From NCBI RefSeq assembly GCF_001592965.1, contig NZ_LRPC01000028.1, positions 1,178,001 through 1,242,000 of the forward strand: DNA of 64,000 nt, in the 5' to 3' direction. The notes beneath the pieces were generated by a model. The model was not told where the DNA came from. It saw only the letters and a list, made by a program, of their open reading frames with translations, and made no database searches. A program made the translations under genes and the position numbers. Positions 18,477 through 30,928 of the stretch are shown piece by piece; the first letter of the stretch is position 1, and every line of letters starts with the position of its first letter. The stretch comes from Roseivirga spongicola. GTDB taxonomy: Bacteria; Bacteroidota; Bacteroidia; Cytophagales; Cyclobacteriaceae.

Positions 18477-19025
18477 TTGGAAGTCTTGGAACAAAAAGGA
18501 TTACTAAGAGAATTTAAGTCGGCCTCTACAAAAGAGAGGGCGTTTCGAGAGCTAGTAACAGCTTATCAGGAACGTATTTATTGGCATGTGAGAAAAATTG
18601 TAATCACACATGACGATGCCGATGACGTAACCCAAGAGGTATTTATTAAAGTATATAAAAGCCTCGAAAATTTTCGAGAAGACTCTCAACTCTTCACCTG
18701 GATATATAGAATAGCAACAAACGAAGCCCTTAATCATCTAAAAAAGATGAAGCGCAGAACTTCTCTTTCAATAGATGATGTTCACGGAGAGCTACAAAAC
18801 CATCTAACCCACGGTGGTCTAATTTCAGGAGACGAAATTCAAATGAAACTTCAAAAGGCACTCTTAAAGCTTCCTGAAAAACAAAGACTAGTGTTTAACA
18901 TGAAGTATTTTGACGACCTGAAATACGATGAGATTGCTGAAATAACAGGCACGAGTGTAGGCGCTTTAAAAGCCAGCTTTCACTTAGCAGTGAAAAAAAT
19001 AGAAGAAGATTTAAACCAAGATTAA
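18477..19025 (+). CDS. ECF-family RNA polymerase sigma factor
   Basis: 182 residues. Region 2 covers about 22-90 (D-D-A-D-D-V-T-Q-E-V-F-I-K-V-Y, then F-T-W-I-Y-R-I-A-T-N-E-A) and region 4 about 122-175 (L-P-E-K-Q-R-L-V-F-N-M-K-Y-F, then Y-D-E-I-A-E-I-T-G-T-S-V-G-A-L-K-A). Region 3 and a C-terminal extension are missing, as in ECF factors. No ATG is suitably placed, so the start is a TTG at 18477. The next two genes encode a one-helix membrane protein and a Spy-like periplasmic protein, which makes envelope stress the likely input. Confidence 0.92.
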   Translation: MEVLEQKGLLREFKSASTKERAFRELVTAYQERIYWHVRKIVITHDDADDVTQEVFIKVYKSLENFREDSQLFTWIYRIATNEALNHLKKMKRRTSLSIDDVHGELQNHLTHGGLISGDEIQMKLQKALLKLPEKQRLVFNMKYFDDLKYDEIAEITGTSVGALKASFHLAVKKIEEDLNQD

Positions 19026-19056
19026 ACCTTCTAACCATTTGATAATCAAATAAAAA

Positions 19057-19599
19057 ATGAGCAACAAAGACAAACATATTAAATTGGATAACAACCCTGA
19101 GTTGGCCAAAAATGTCTTCGAAGTTCCCGATGGCTACTTCGATAATTTGCACAGTAAGCTCATTGAAAATTCTGAAGGCATTTTAAATCAATCAGATAAA
19201 CTTAAAGAGTTGCCTTTTGAGGTACCTGCTAATTATTTTGAAGAGCTAACGGATAGTATTCTGGAAAAAACTATTGGCAATGAAACCAAGGTGATTCCTT
19301 TAACTCAGCAACTTTGGTTTAAGGTAACTGCTGTGGCGGCATCCCTTGCGCTAATAGCAAGCTTTTACTTCTTAATGCCAGAACAAAGCATTGTTGAACC
19401 ATCTCTTTCAGACATATCTAATGAGACCATCATTGAGTACTTACACGCTCAACAATCATCTCAAGAAGATTTATTTGAAGGCCTAGATTCTCTAGATATT
19501 CTACTAGATGATATGATTGCGGAAGAACTTAACATCTTTGCAGATGTTCTTTCTACCAACACAGAATTGAATTATGACTTTGAATACTTCGATTATTAA
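19057..19599 (+). CDS. Putative anti-sigma factor / single-pass membrane protein
   Basis: 180 residues: a cytoplasmic N-terminal part, one membrane helix near 89-108 (F-K-V-T-A-V-A-A-S-L-A-L-I-A-S-F) and an acidic periplasmic tail. The N-terminal part contains two copies of a short motif, F-E-V-P-D-G-Y-F-D-N-L and F-E-V-P-A-N-Y-F-E-E-L, about 34 residues apart. That repeat is common in Bacteroidota proteins encoded after ECF sigma genes. It starts 31 bases after the sigma gene and its end overlaps the region just before the next gene. No zinc-binding H-x3-C-x2-C anti-sigma motif is seen, so the anti-sigma role is inferred from position and topology. Confidence 0.6.
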   Translation: MSNKDKHIKLDNNPELAKNVFEVPDGYFDNLHSKLIENSEGILNQSDKLKELPFEVPANYFEELTDSILEKTIGNETKVIPLTQQLWFKVTAVAASLALIASFYFLMPEQSIVEPSLSDISNETIIEYLHAQQSSQEDLFEGLDSLDILLDDMIAEELNIFADVLSTNTELNYDFEYFDY

Positions 19600-19603
19600 A
19601 AAT

Positions 19604-20122
19604 ATGAAACTCATATATACAGGCTTAATACTTCTTGCTTGCACGCTTTCTTTTGCTCAACAAGGTGATGAAAGAGGAAAAAACAGACAAGAAGAGCTAG
19701 AAAGACTAAAAGCAGCAAGAGTAGCTTTTTTGTCTAACAGACTGCAACTCGATGTAAATACAGCCCAGAAATTCTGGCCAATTTTCAATGAATATGAAAC
19801 TAAAAAAGAAGCCCTAGGCAAGAAATACAATGAGCAAAAAAAGGTTTTGGTAAGCGAATCTGGCTGGAGAAATATGTCTGACACCAATGCCGACAAAATG
19901 CTAGATATTTATCTTGATCAGAAGCAGGCTGAGTTAGATCTAGAAAAGGAATACTTGACCAGGTTTAATAAAGTTTTAGACAAAGGTCAGATTTGGATGG
20001 TCATTAGAATTGACTCAGATTTTAGGCGCTCACTCATGAAGAGAATTAGCGACAGAGATGCACCACCGCATAACGATTCTAAAGGTGGTGGAAGACACGA
20101 AGAGCCACAGCAAAAAAACTAA
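19604..20122 (+). CDS. Spy/CpxP-like periplasmic protein
   Basis: 172 residues. The signal peptide ends S-F-A-Q near residue 19. The mature part is almost all alpha-helix and highly charged, with a helical L-Q-L-D-V-N-T-A-Q-K-F-W-P-I-F-N-E-Y-E segment near residues 50-68, like the LTxxQ-type helices of Spy/CpxP chaperones. The tail is rich in His, Gly and Asp (H-N-D-S-K-G-G-G-R-H-E-E), which could bind metal. I chose the ATG at 19604 because it starts directly on the signal peptide; an in-frame ATG at 19574 would overlap the preceding gene. As the last gene of the sigma cassette it may report or buffer misfolded periplasmic protein or metal. Confidence 0.65.
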   Translation: MKLIYTGLILLACTLSFAQQGDERGKNRQEELERLKAARVAFLSNRLQLDVNTAQKFWPIFNEYETKKEALGKKYNEQKKVLVSESGWRNMSDTNADKMLDIYLDQKQAELDLEKEYLTRFNKVLDKGQIWMVIRIDSDFRRSLMKRISDRDAPPHNDSKGGGRHEEPQQKN

Positions 20123-20127
20123 GAATT

Positions 20128-20155
20128 AAATCCTGCCGAGTGCAGGATTTTTTTG
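20128..20155 (+). terminator. Terminator after the ECF sigma operon
   Basis: Stem AAATCCTGC (20128-20136) / GCAGGATTT (20142-20150), with a 5-base loop, followed by TTTTG. It ends the sigma/anti-sigma/Spy-like unit before xseA. Confidence 0.85.
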
Positions 20156-20184
20156 TTTACCCAATTTGTAGCGAAATAGCTTTG
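20152..20184 (+). promoter_or_regulatory. Promoter of the xseA-xseB-ligA cluster
   Basis: TTTG at 20152-20155, a 21-base spacer, and a perfect TAnnTTTG box (TAGCTTTG, 20177-20184), 14 bases before the xseA ATG. The -33 element overlaps the T-run of the preceding terminator. Confidence 0.5.
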
Positions 20185-20198
20185 GCGTAATTTGCGAC

Positions 20199-21426
20199 AT
20201 GGCTCACATGTCGCTGTACGAACTCAACAGTCTCATTAAATCTGAACTGCAAAACTCAATGGCTCCCTCTTATTGGGTAATTGCAGAAATAAGCGAACTA
20301 AGAGAGAATGTAAAAGGCCATTGTTACATGGAGCTGGTCGAAAAAGAACCCAACTTCATTCAGGCTAAAATACGAGCTAATATTTGGGCCTACACGTATA
20401 GAACTATTAAACAGCAGTTCAATCAGGCCACTGGTTCACCATTAAAAGCAGGCATAAAAGTACTTTTCAATGTGAGCATAAACTTTCATGAAGTTTACGG
20501 CATGAGCCTAACAGTAAATAACATCGACCCAAACTTTACTATAGGCGAAAAAACCAAACAGCGGGAAGAAACAATTAAAAAGCTCCGAGAAGAAGGATAC
20601 CTTGAACTAAACAAAGCCCTCCCTCTCCCCTTAGTTCCTCAACGCTTGGCCATTATTAGCTCTTCTACAGCCGCAGGCTATGGCGATTTTATGGATCAGC
20701 TTTCAAATAACGCCCAGCAGTACGATTTTAAAACGGAGACTTTCAATGCCGTAATGCAGGGCAATGAAACAGAAGAATCAATTGGTAAAGCCTTGGCCAA
20801 TATCAAAGAGCGATCTTCAGAGTTCGACCTTATTGTTATAATTCGTGGTGGTGGTGCACAAACAGACCTAGATAGTTTCGATGCCTATGGTTTGGCTAAA
20901 CTTATTGCTGCGGCTCCCCTACCTGTATTGACTGGCATTGGCCATGAAAGAGACGAAACCATTGCCGATTTAGTGGCCAACACCTCTCTGAAAACCCCTA
21001 CAGCCGTAGCCGAATTCATCATCAATGGAGTGGATAGTTTCTACAATTCTATCTATGAACTCAACATTCGGCTAGAAAGAGGCATTAGAGACAAATTCTC
21101 TCGCGCAAAAGACCAACTTTCACATCAGGGACACAGATTAGAAAGAGCAGGATCAACTTATCTTAAACAGGCCGATAATCTACTTAGAGACAAGGTTCAC
21201 ATGCTAAAATTTGCTAGCAAGGCGAAGGTTGAAAAACAAAGAAATTCTTTAGACAACCTTCAAAACAAAATTAAACTTATAGACCCTGAAAATGTCTTCA
21301 AGAGAGGCTATTCCATTACCTTAAAGAATGGCAGATCTATTAACAATCAAGAAGTAATGGTTGGCGATAATCTGGTGACAAAAAACCATCAAAACACCAT
21401 TAAGAGTAAAGTTACAGATATAGAAA

Positions 21427-21434
<8 letters not shown>
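20199..21434 (+). CDS. xseA: Exodeoxyribonuclease VII large subunit
   Basis: 411 residues. The N-terminal OB fold (about 5-105: Y-W-V-I-A-E-I-S-E-L, H-C-Y-M-E-L) is followed by the catalytic domain with I-I-R-G-G-G-A-Q-T-D-L-D-S-F-D and G-I-G-H-E-R-D-E-T-I-A-D, the family's signature. The rest is a coiled-coil that binds the small subunit, then a short C-terminal beta part (R-G-Y-S-I-T). With XseB it degrades single-stranded DNA in both directions in repair. The ATG at 20199 may give way to one at 20208. The gene overlaps xseB by 8 bases. Confidence 0.95.
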
Positions 21435-24996
<3,562 letters not shown>

Positions 24997-24997
<1 letters not shown>

Positions 24998-25506
24998 TGT
25001 CTCTACTGGGAAAGAAATTACTTAAGATGCTCCACAAGCCCGAAAAACGGGCAAAAAACCAAGAAATACCATCGTTTGAAAGTGCCAAAAACATAGGGAT
25101 TATCTACACTTACGGAGAGAAGAAGTCAGAATCTGCAGACTCTATTGTCGAGCTTATTGAAGCTGATAGCAAACAGGTTGACGTACTGTGCTTTATAGAT
25201 AAGAAAGATATTACCGAGAGCAAACATCCATTCTTCAAAATAGATCAGTTAAGTAGTTGGGGAAAAATCAACTCACCTGAGGTAGAAAGTTTCCTAGCTA
25301 CATCGTTCGACTTTCTCATTCATTTAGATTTCGAGCTAAACGAAATCATGAGAACCATGTTGATCAATACAAAAGCAAAGTGCAGAGTTGGCTTTCATTC
25401 TCAACAGGCTGCTGACTATTACGAATTGATGATTGGTATGAATAAAAGTGCCGGTACTTCTAACTTTGCAGAACAAACAGTAAAATATATTAAGGCAATC
25501 AGATAA
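24997..25506 (+). CDS. DUF6913-type conserved protein
   Basis: 169 residues, cytoplasmic, with a basic N-terminus (K-K-L-L-K-M-L-H-K-P-E-K-R) and a Rossmann-like alternation of strands and helices (N-I-G-I-I-Y-T-Y-G, D-V-L-C-F-I-D-K-K, F-D-F-L-I-H-L-D). It resembles a small Bacteroidota-only family usually found next to dapA. It shares one base with both the preceding and following genes, so translation is coupled on both sides. The function is unknown; the fold looks like a nucleotide- or sugar-nucleotide-binding remnant, but no catalytic residues can be named. Confidence 0.65.
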
Positions 25507-26366
25507 TGGAGAAATTATATGGAACAGGCGTGGCATTAGTCACTCCTTTTACTAATGAAGGTTTAGTAGACTATGATGGCCTAAAAAGGGTGCTAGACTT
25601 CACTGCTTTAGGTGTAGATTATTTTGTGGTAATGGGTACTACAGGTGAAGTAGCCACGGTGACCAGATCAGAAAAGAAGGCCGTTTTAGCTTTTGCCAGA
25701 GCCAATAACCCAAAGAACTTACCAATAGTCTACGGAATAGGCGGTAATAACACAGCTGCTGTAATTGAAGAAATAAAAGACACTGATCTAAAAGGTGTTG
25801 ACGCAATACTATCTGTAAGTCCTTATTACAACAAGCCAAGCCAGCGCGGTATCGTTGCTCATTTCAAAGCCATAGCAGACGCCTCTCCAGTACCTGTAAT
25901 ATTGTACAATGTACCGGGCAGAACGATGTCTAACATGACCGCGGAAACCACTCTGGAACTAGCCAAGCACCCTAATATAATCGGAATGAAGGAAGCTTCC
26001 GGAAACTTAGAACAGTGCAAAGCAATAGCTGATGGCAAGCCAGAAGACTTCTTGCTGCTTTCTGGAGAAGACTTACTGACAGATGAAATCATTAAACTAG
26101 GAGGCAAAGGAGTAATCTCCGTATTAGCCAATGGTTTTCCTGAAGAGTTCAGCAGCATATCTAAACTTGCGCTAAATGGTGACTTTGAAGGAGCTAAAAA
26201 GATAACTGAATCGTTCAAAGAAATAAACCCATTGATGTATGCTGAAAGCAATCCTGTGGGAGTAAAAGAGGTATTACGGCTTAAAGAAATCTGTGGAAAT
26301 CAGGTAAGACTACCATTGGTTTCGGCATCAGATGAGCTTAAAAAGCAGATAGCCGACTTAGTTTAA
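25506..26366 (+). CDS. dapA: 4-hydroxy-tetrahydrodipicolinate synthase
   Basis: 286 residues, the usual length. DapA condenses pyruvate with aspartate semialdehyde in the lysine/diaminopimelate pathway. Seen: G-T-T-G-E (T45/T46 proton relay), Y-Y-N-K-P, Y-N-V-P-G-R-T with the catalytic Tyr near 134, and the Schiff-base lysine K162 in I-I-G-M-K-E-A-S-G. The start codon overlaps the DUF6913 stop by one base, and the gene ends the xse-lig chain before a strong terminator. Confidence 0.95.
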   Translation: MEKLYGTGVALVTPFTNEGLVDYDGLKRVLDFTALGVDYFVVMGTTGEVATVTRSEKKAVLAFARANNPKNLPIVYGIGGNNTAAVIEEIKDTDLKGVDAILSVSPYYNKPSQRGIVAHFKAIADASPVPVILYNVPGRTMSNMTAETTLELAKHPNIIGMKEASGNLEQCKAIADGKPEDFLLLSGEDLLTDEIIKLGGKGVISVLANGFPEEFSSISKLALNGDFEGAKKITESFKEINPLMYAESNPVGVKEVLRLKEICGNQVRLPLVSASDELKKQIADLV

Positions 26367-26387
26367 GAAGAGACAAATAATAGGCAC

Positions 26388-26421
26388 AAAAAAAGCCAAT
26401 CATTGCTGATTGGCTTTTTTT
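26388..26421. terminator. Bidirectional terminator between dapA and the histone H1-like gene
   Basis: Stem AAAAGCCAATC (26391-26401) / GATTGGCTTTT (26408-26418), with a 6-base loop, flanked by A7 on the left and T6 on the right. Confidence 0.9.
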
Positions 26422-26440
26422 ATATAAATACGATTCAGAA

Positions 26441-26617
26441 TTATTGGTTGTTCTTCTTTTCTTGAACATCGATTCTGATTTCTTGAGCTAAGTTCTTAAG
26501 CTCTTGCATTCCTTTTCTTACTCTGGTACCAGCAGCTTGGTTACCTTTGTCGTAGAACTTTGCGAAATCGTCTTCTAGTGAATCTACTAATTCTTTTACC
26601 TTGCTAAATTGACTCAT
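26441..26617 (-). CDS. Histone H1-like (Hc1-family) DNA-binding mini-protein
   Basis: 58 residues from an ATG at 26617 to a TAA at 26441. The sequence has the layout known for short Bacteroidota histone H1-like proteins: a helix F-S-K-V-K-E-L-V-D-S-L-E, then D-F-A-K-F-Y-D-K-G-N-Q-A-A-G-T-R-V-R-K-G-M-Q-E-L, and a basic tail ending E-K-K-N-N-Q. Hc1-family proteins bind DNA and may compact the nucleoid. This copy lacks the long Lys/Ala/Pro tail of chlamydial Hc1. The gene has only weak T-rich flanks and shares the terminator at 26388-26421. Confidence 0.8.
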   Translation of the reverse strand: MSQFSKVKELVDSLEDDFAKFYDKGNQAAGTRVRKGMQELKNLAQEIRIDVQEKKNNQ

Positions 26618-26716
26618 ATTTATCGTGTTTTAAGGTTGTTGATAATATTGTTTAATTCAGAGCAATATAAATCAAAAAACTCTACCCACAACAACTGAGG
26701 GCACTTTTTTTGACTT

Positions 26717-28006
26717 TTACTCCCCAAATGAAAGGGCTAACTCCTCTTTTTTGTATTCACCCGACTTGAGCTTTCCTTTAATTGCTTCGAAAGCTGCAAT
26801 AGTCTCAGACACATCTTCTAAGGTATGAGATGCCGTTGGAATCAACCTTAGAATGATCATACCCTTAGGTACAACTGGGTAAATAACCACCGAACAGAAG
26901 ATGTTAAAGTTCTCTCTTAAGTCTTTGCTCAGGGCAGCAGCTTCACCTACAGTACCATTAAGCACCACTGGTGTTACACAAGATTCTGTAGTACCAATGC
27001 TAAAGCCTTTCTCTTTTAAACCACTCTGTAAAGCATTTACAATAGTCCAAAGTCTTTCTTTATGAGAAGGATCGTCTCTTAACATTGAAAGTCTCTTTAG
27101 AGCACCAATTACCAATGGCATTGGCAAAGACTTAGCAAAGATCTGAGATCTCATATTATACTTTAAGAACTTGATAATCTCTTTATCTCCTGCTACAAAC
27201 GCACCAATAGCCGCCATAGACTTAGCAAATGTAGAGAAGTAAAGATCTATCTGATCTTGGCATTCTAGCTCTTCTCCAGAACCAGCACCAGTTTTACCCA
27301 TAGTACCGAAACCATGAGCATCGTCTACAAAAAGTCTAAAGTTGAACTTCTTCTTCAACTCAGCTATTTCTCTGATTTTACCTAGGTTTCCGGTCATTCC
27401 GAAAACACCTTCAGTAATTACCAAAATACCACCACCGGTTTCATTGGCAATTCTTGTAGCTCTTTCGAGCTGCTTTTCTAGGTTCTGAATGTCGTTATGA
27501 GGAAAAACGAATCGCTTACCCATATGCAATCTCACACCATCGATAATACATGCGTGCGACTCTGCATCGTAAACAATTACATCTTTTCTATCTACAAGTG
27601 CATCTATTATAGAAAGTACACCTTGATAACCAAAGTTGAGTAAATAAGCAGACTCCTTCATCACAAAGTCAGCAAGCTCTTGCTCCAACTGCTCATGATA
27701 GCTAGTGTTACCAGACATCATTCTAGCACCCATTGGGTATGCTAAACCCCAATCTGCCGCAGCCTGTGCATCTGCCTCTCTTACTTCTGGGTGGTTACCT
27801 AAACCTAAATAGTTATTTAAACTCCATGTTAGAACCTCTTTTCCCATAAACGTCATTCGAGGAGCAATCTCTCCTTCTAGTTTAGGGAACATAAAATAAC
27901 CTTCGGAAACGTCTGAATGCTTACCTAGAGGGCCTTGATTAGACAATAATTTTTCAAATAAATCCAACGCCTTTGTGATTTTAATTACCTTTTCTCGCTT
28001 ATTCAA
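26717..28006 (-). CDS. Alpha-oxoamine synthase (serine palmitoyltransferase / KBL-like)
   Basis: About 429 residues. PLP-enzyme motifs: W-S-L-N-N-Y-L-G-L, D-D-A-H-G-F-G-T-M-G with the PLP Asp, and the Schiff-base Lys in T-F-A-K-S-M-A-A-I-G-A-F. The family joins an acyl-CoA to serine, glycine or alanine. In Bacteroidota the likely role is serine palmitoyltransferase (sphingolipid bases); 2-amino-3-ketobutyrate ligase is the alternative. Start: the longest frame begins with ATG at 28057, but a perfect promoter (28015-28046) lies downstream of it. I therefore use the TTG at 28006; a second TTG at 27967 (M-D-L-F-E-K-L-L) would leave a more normal leader and may be the true start. Confidence 0.85.
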   Translation of the reverse strand: MNKREKVIKITKALDLFEKLLSNQGPLGKHSDVSEGYFMFPKLEGEIAPRMTFMGKEVLTWSLNNYLGLGNHPEVREADAQAAADWGLAYPMGARMMSGNTSYHEQLEQELADFVMKESAYLLNFGYQGVLSIIDALVDRKDVIVYDAESHACIIDGVRLHMGKRFVFPHNDIQNLEKQLERATRIANETGGGILVITEGVFGMTGNLGKIREIAELKKKFNFRLFVDDAHGFGTMGKTGAGSGEELECQDQIDLYFSTFAKSMAAIGAFVAGDKEIIKFLKYNMRSQIFAKSLPMPLVIGALKRLSMLRDDPSHKERLWTIVNALQSGLKEKGFSIGTTESCVTPVVLNGTVGEAAALSKDLRENFNIFCSVVIYPVVPKGMIILRLIPTASHTLEDVSETIAAFEAIKGKLKSGEYKKEELALSFGE

Positions 28007-28014
28007 AGAAGACG

Positions 28015-28046
28015 CAAATGTAATATTATAATAACCATTTATCAAA
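28015..28046 (-). promoter_or_regulatory. Promoter of the alpha-oxoamine synthase gene
   Basis: On the minus strand TTTG (complement of 28043-28046), a 20-base spacer, and TACATTTG (complement of 28015-28022), an exact TAnnTTTG box. It lies inside the longest version of the coding frame and so argues against the ATG at 28057. Confidence 0.6.
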
Positions 28047-28125
28047 AATAGAGTCATATATAAACCAACTCTGAGTTCTCTTTTCCGATATAATTATTTA
28101 GCATTGTAAGCGAGAAATTTAGCCT

Positions 28126-29622
28126 ATGTCAGAAAGAAAAATCAAAAAGATTTTAGTCGCCAACAGAGGCGAAATCGCCATCCGTGTAATGCGAACTGCC
28201 CGCGAAATGGGCATTCAAACTGTAGCTATTTTTAGTGATGCAGATGCCAGTTCGCCACACGTAAAGTATGCCGATGAAGCTGTAAATGTTGGCCCTGCAC
28301 CTTCTAACAAGTCTTATCTTAATATGGATAAGATCATTGATGTTTGCCTTGAATTGAATGTGGACGCTATTCATCCAGGATATGGATTCCTTTCTGAAAA
28401 CGCCACTTTTGCTAAAAAGGTAGCCGAAAAAGGCATCATCTTCATTGGCCCTTCTCCTGAAGCAATAGAGGTTATGGGCGACAAATTAGCAGCAAAAAAT
28501 GCAGTTGCTGAATATGATGTACCAATGGTACCTGGTGTTAACCATGCGGTTGCCGATTTAAAAGAAGCCAAAGAAATAGCCGAAGAAATTGGTTTCCCTG
28601 TCCTTATAAAAGCTAGTGCCGGTGGTGGTGGTAAAGGAATGAGGGTAGTGGAAAATCCTGAAGAAATTGAGGAGCAGATGCAACGTACCATGAGTGAGGC
28701 AGAATCTGCTTTCGGAGATAAATCAGTATTTATAGAGAAATTTATCACCTCTCCTCGCCACATCGAAATCCAAATTTTGGGCGACATGCATGGCAACTTG
28801 GTTTACCTTTTTGAAAGAGAATGCTCTATTCAAAGAAGGCACCAGAAAGTAATTGAAGAAGCTCCTTCTGCAATTCTTACCCCAGAAAAGCGTAAAGCCA
28901 TGGGAGAAGCAGCACTAGGCGTAGCCAAGTCTTGTGGATACTATGGTGCTGGTACAGTAGAGTTCATTGTAGATGAAAATCTAGATTTCTTCTTCCTAGA
29001 AATGAACACTAGACTTCAGGTAGAACACCCAGTAACTGAAGAAATAACAGGAAAAGACCTAGTAAAAGAACAAATCTACATTGCGGAAGGAAAGGCATTA
29101 AGCTTTAAGCAAGAAGACTTAAAAATTATTGGCCACTCTATGGAAGTTAGAGTGTATGCCGAAAACCCAAAAGAAAACTTCTTACCAGAAACTGGCAGGC
29201 TAGTAACCTATAAAGTTCCTCAAGGACCTGGAGTTCGAGTTGACGATGGTTTTGAAGAAGGCATGGATATTCCAATTTACTATGACCCGATGATCTCCAA
29301 GCTCATTACCTTCGGAGCCAATCGTGAACAGGCAAGAATGAGAATGCTCAGAGCCATAGAGGAGTACGACATTACAGGCTTAAGCACAACACTAGATTTC
29401 TGTGCTTTTGCGCTTAAGCACGATGCTTTTATCTCTGGTAAATTCGACACCAGATTTGTTCAGACTCACTTTAAGCCAGAAATGCTAGACACTCATAATG
29501 AAGAAGAGGAGCAAATAGCAATAGCCTTGGCTGCTTACCTGTTGGAAGAGAAAAAGAAAACCAGCAATGCGGTAGGTAAAGACGGGCAAATGAGTAAGTG
29601 GAAATTGAGGGTTAACCAATAA
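28126..29622 (+). CDS. accC: Biotin carboxylase subunit of an acyl-CoA carboxylase
   Basis: 498 residues. The biotin-carboxylase fold has I-L-V-A-N-R-G-E-I-A-I-R-V at the start, the ATP-grasp loop A-S-A-G-G-G-G-K-G-M-R near 162-172, E-R-E-C-S-I-Q-R-R-H-Q-K near 228-240, and M-N-T-R-L-Q-V-E-H near 290-300. It carboxylates biotin with bicarbonate and ATP. The tail after residue ~450 lacks a biotin-attachment motif, so biotin carrier and carboxyltransferase are encoded elsewhere. It could serve acetyl-CoA or propionyl-CoA carboxylase. It is 2 bases before the DUF1015 gene. Confidence 0.92.
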   Translation: MSERKIKKILVANRGEIAIRVMRTAREMGIQTVAIFSDADASSPHVKYADEAVNVGPAPSNKSYLNMDKIIDVCLELNVDAIHPGYGFLSENATFAKKVAEKGIIFIGPSPEAIEVMGDKLAAKNAVAEYDVPMVPGVNHAVADLKEAKEIAEEIGFPVLIKASAGGGGKGMRVVENPEEIEEQMQRTMSEAESAFGDKSVFIEKFITSPRHIEIQILGDMHGNLVYLFERECSIQRRHQKVIEEAPSAILTPEKRKAMGEAALGVAKSCGYYGAGTVEFIVDENLDFFFLEMNTRLQVEHPVTEEITGKDLVKEQIYIAEGKALSFKQEDLKIIGHSMEVRVYAENPKENFLPETGRLVTYKVPQGPGVRVDDGFEEGMDIPIYYDPMISKLITFGANREQARMRMLRAIEEYDITGLSTTLDFCAFALKHDAFISGKFDTRFVQTHFKPEMLDTHNEEEEQIAIALAAYLLEEKKKTSNAVGKDGQMSKWKLRVNQ

Positions 29623-29623
29623 T

Positions 29624-30928
29624 ATGGCTAAAATATTACCCTTTAAGGCATGGAGGTACAACGACAGACTTTCTAAGTCTATAGATCAGTTGACCTCCCC
29701 TCTTTTTGATGTTATTTCTCAAAAGCAACGTGATGCACTTTATGAAATAGAACATAACAGCATTCACTTGAGTGTGCCGCTTCATTCGGAAACTCCCGGA
29801 CAGGCACAAAGAACCATTGCAAAGTGGAAAGCTGAAGGGGTAATTGAGCAAGATCCTATCCCAGGGATTTACGTTTATTACCAACATTTTTCGTTACCAG
29901 GAAGCAGTAAAAGCTACATCCGAAAAGGGTTTATTAGCTTCATAGAAGCTACCGACTGGGGTAAGCCAGACTCTGTCATTTTAAGGCATGAGAATACCAT
30001 CCCTCACTCTGTTTCCGACAGAGTAGATGTTTTAAGGGCAACCGAACTGAACGTGAGCCCTACTCATGGCTTATACTTCGACCCCTCTTTTGAGCTAGAG
30101 AAATACATGGATGAGAGCCAACTCAACCCTATATACGAGACGGAGGACTATCAGGGAGTAAAAGATGTATTGTCAGTAATTCACGACAGGGCTGTTATTC
30201 AAAAGTTCATTGATAAGCTAGGGCCTGAAAAAATCATTTTGGCCGATGGTCACCATAGGTTAGAAAGCTCCATACAGTATCGTCAAGAAATGATGCAACA
30301 GAATGGGCACACTGGTGAAGAAGGGTATAACTATCACCTAATGTATCTTACCAATGGAGAGGCAGATGATTTAAGGATTCTCCCTACTCATAGGCTAATT
30401 AGTGGTATAGAGAACTTTAGCAGGGAAGAGTTTTTAAAGAAACTTGAGCCTTACTTCTTCTTTAAACCCATTGAAAACCCTTATGATATTGAAGAGATTA
30501 TTCTTGGCAAACAATGGGCTTTTGGATTACTCTTCGATGATGAGACCATAAAAGTGAGACTCAAGCCAGAGGCTATATCGCTAATGGAATGGAAATTTCC
30601 GGAGGTTGTAAAAACTTTGGACCTCACGGTAATGCATTACTTCATTATTGAAAAGGCATTAGGTATACCGGGCAAAGAGCAGCGTGGGTCCAGGAACATC
30701 ACCTTTGAAAGAAATTTTGCTACCTGCTTAACCAAGACCATTAAGAAGGAAGCTCAGTTTGCTATAATCACAAAGGAGATTAATATGGAAACCGTAAAGC
30801 AGGTTTGCACTTCTGGGTATACTTTACCTCAGAAATCAACTTACTTCTACCCTAAAGTGATTTGTGGCTATTTGTTCGGATCTATCAAAGAAGATGAATT
30901 TAAAATACCGTTTAATCCTTGGCAGTAA
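29624..30928 (+). CDS. DUF1015 family protein
   Basis: 434 residues, cytoplasmic. The family signature is visible: I-L-P-F-K-A-W-R-Y near the start, a central I-L-A-D-G-H-H-R-L-E-S-S, and T-H-R-L-I near residue 255. The G-H-H-R-x-E motif is the family's most conserved part and suggests a catalytic or metal site. DUF1015 proteins recall serine kinase SbnI/SerK-like enzymes and are often near amino-acid genes; no activity can be assigned here. Its end overlaps maf by 35 bases and it follows accC by 1 base, so the three genes form one operon. Confidence 0.82.
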   Translation: MAKILPFKAWRYNDRLSKSIDQLTSPLFDVISQKQRDALYEIEHNSIHLSVPLHSETPGQAQRTIAKWKAEGVIEQDPIPGIYVYYQHFSLPGSSKSYIRKGFISFIEATDWGKPDSVILRHENTIPHSVSDRVDVLRATELNVSPTHGLYFDPSFELEKYMDESQLNPIYETEDYQGVKDVLSVIHDRAVIQKFIDKLGPEKIILADGHHRLESSIQYRQEMMQQNGHTGEEGYNYHLMYLTNGEADDLRILPTHRLISGIENFSREEFLKKLEPYFFFKPIENPYDIEEIILGKQWAFGLLFDDETIKVRLKPEAISLMEWKFPEVVKTLDLTVMHYFIIEKALGIPGKEQRGSRNITFERNFATCLTKTIKKEAQFAIITKEINMETVKQVCTSGYTLPQKSTYFYPKVICGYLFGSIKEDEFKIPFNPWQ

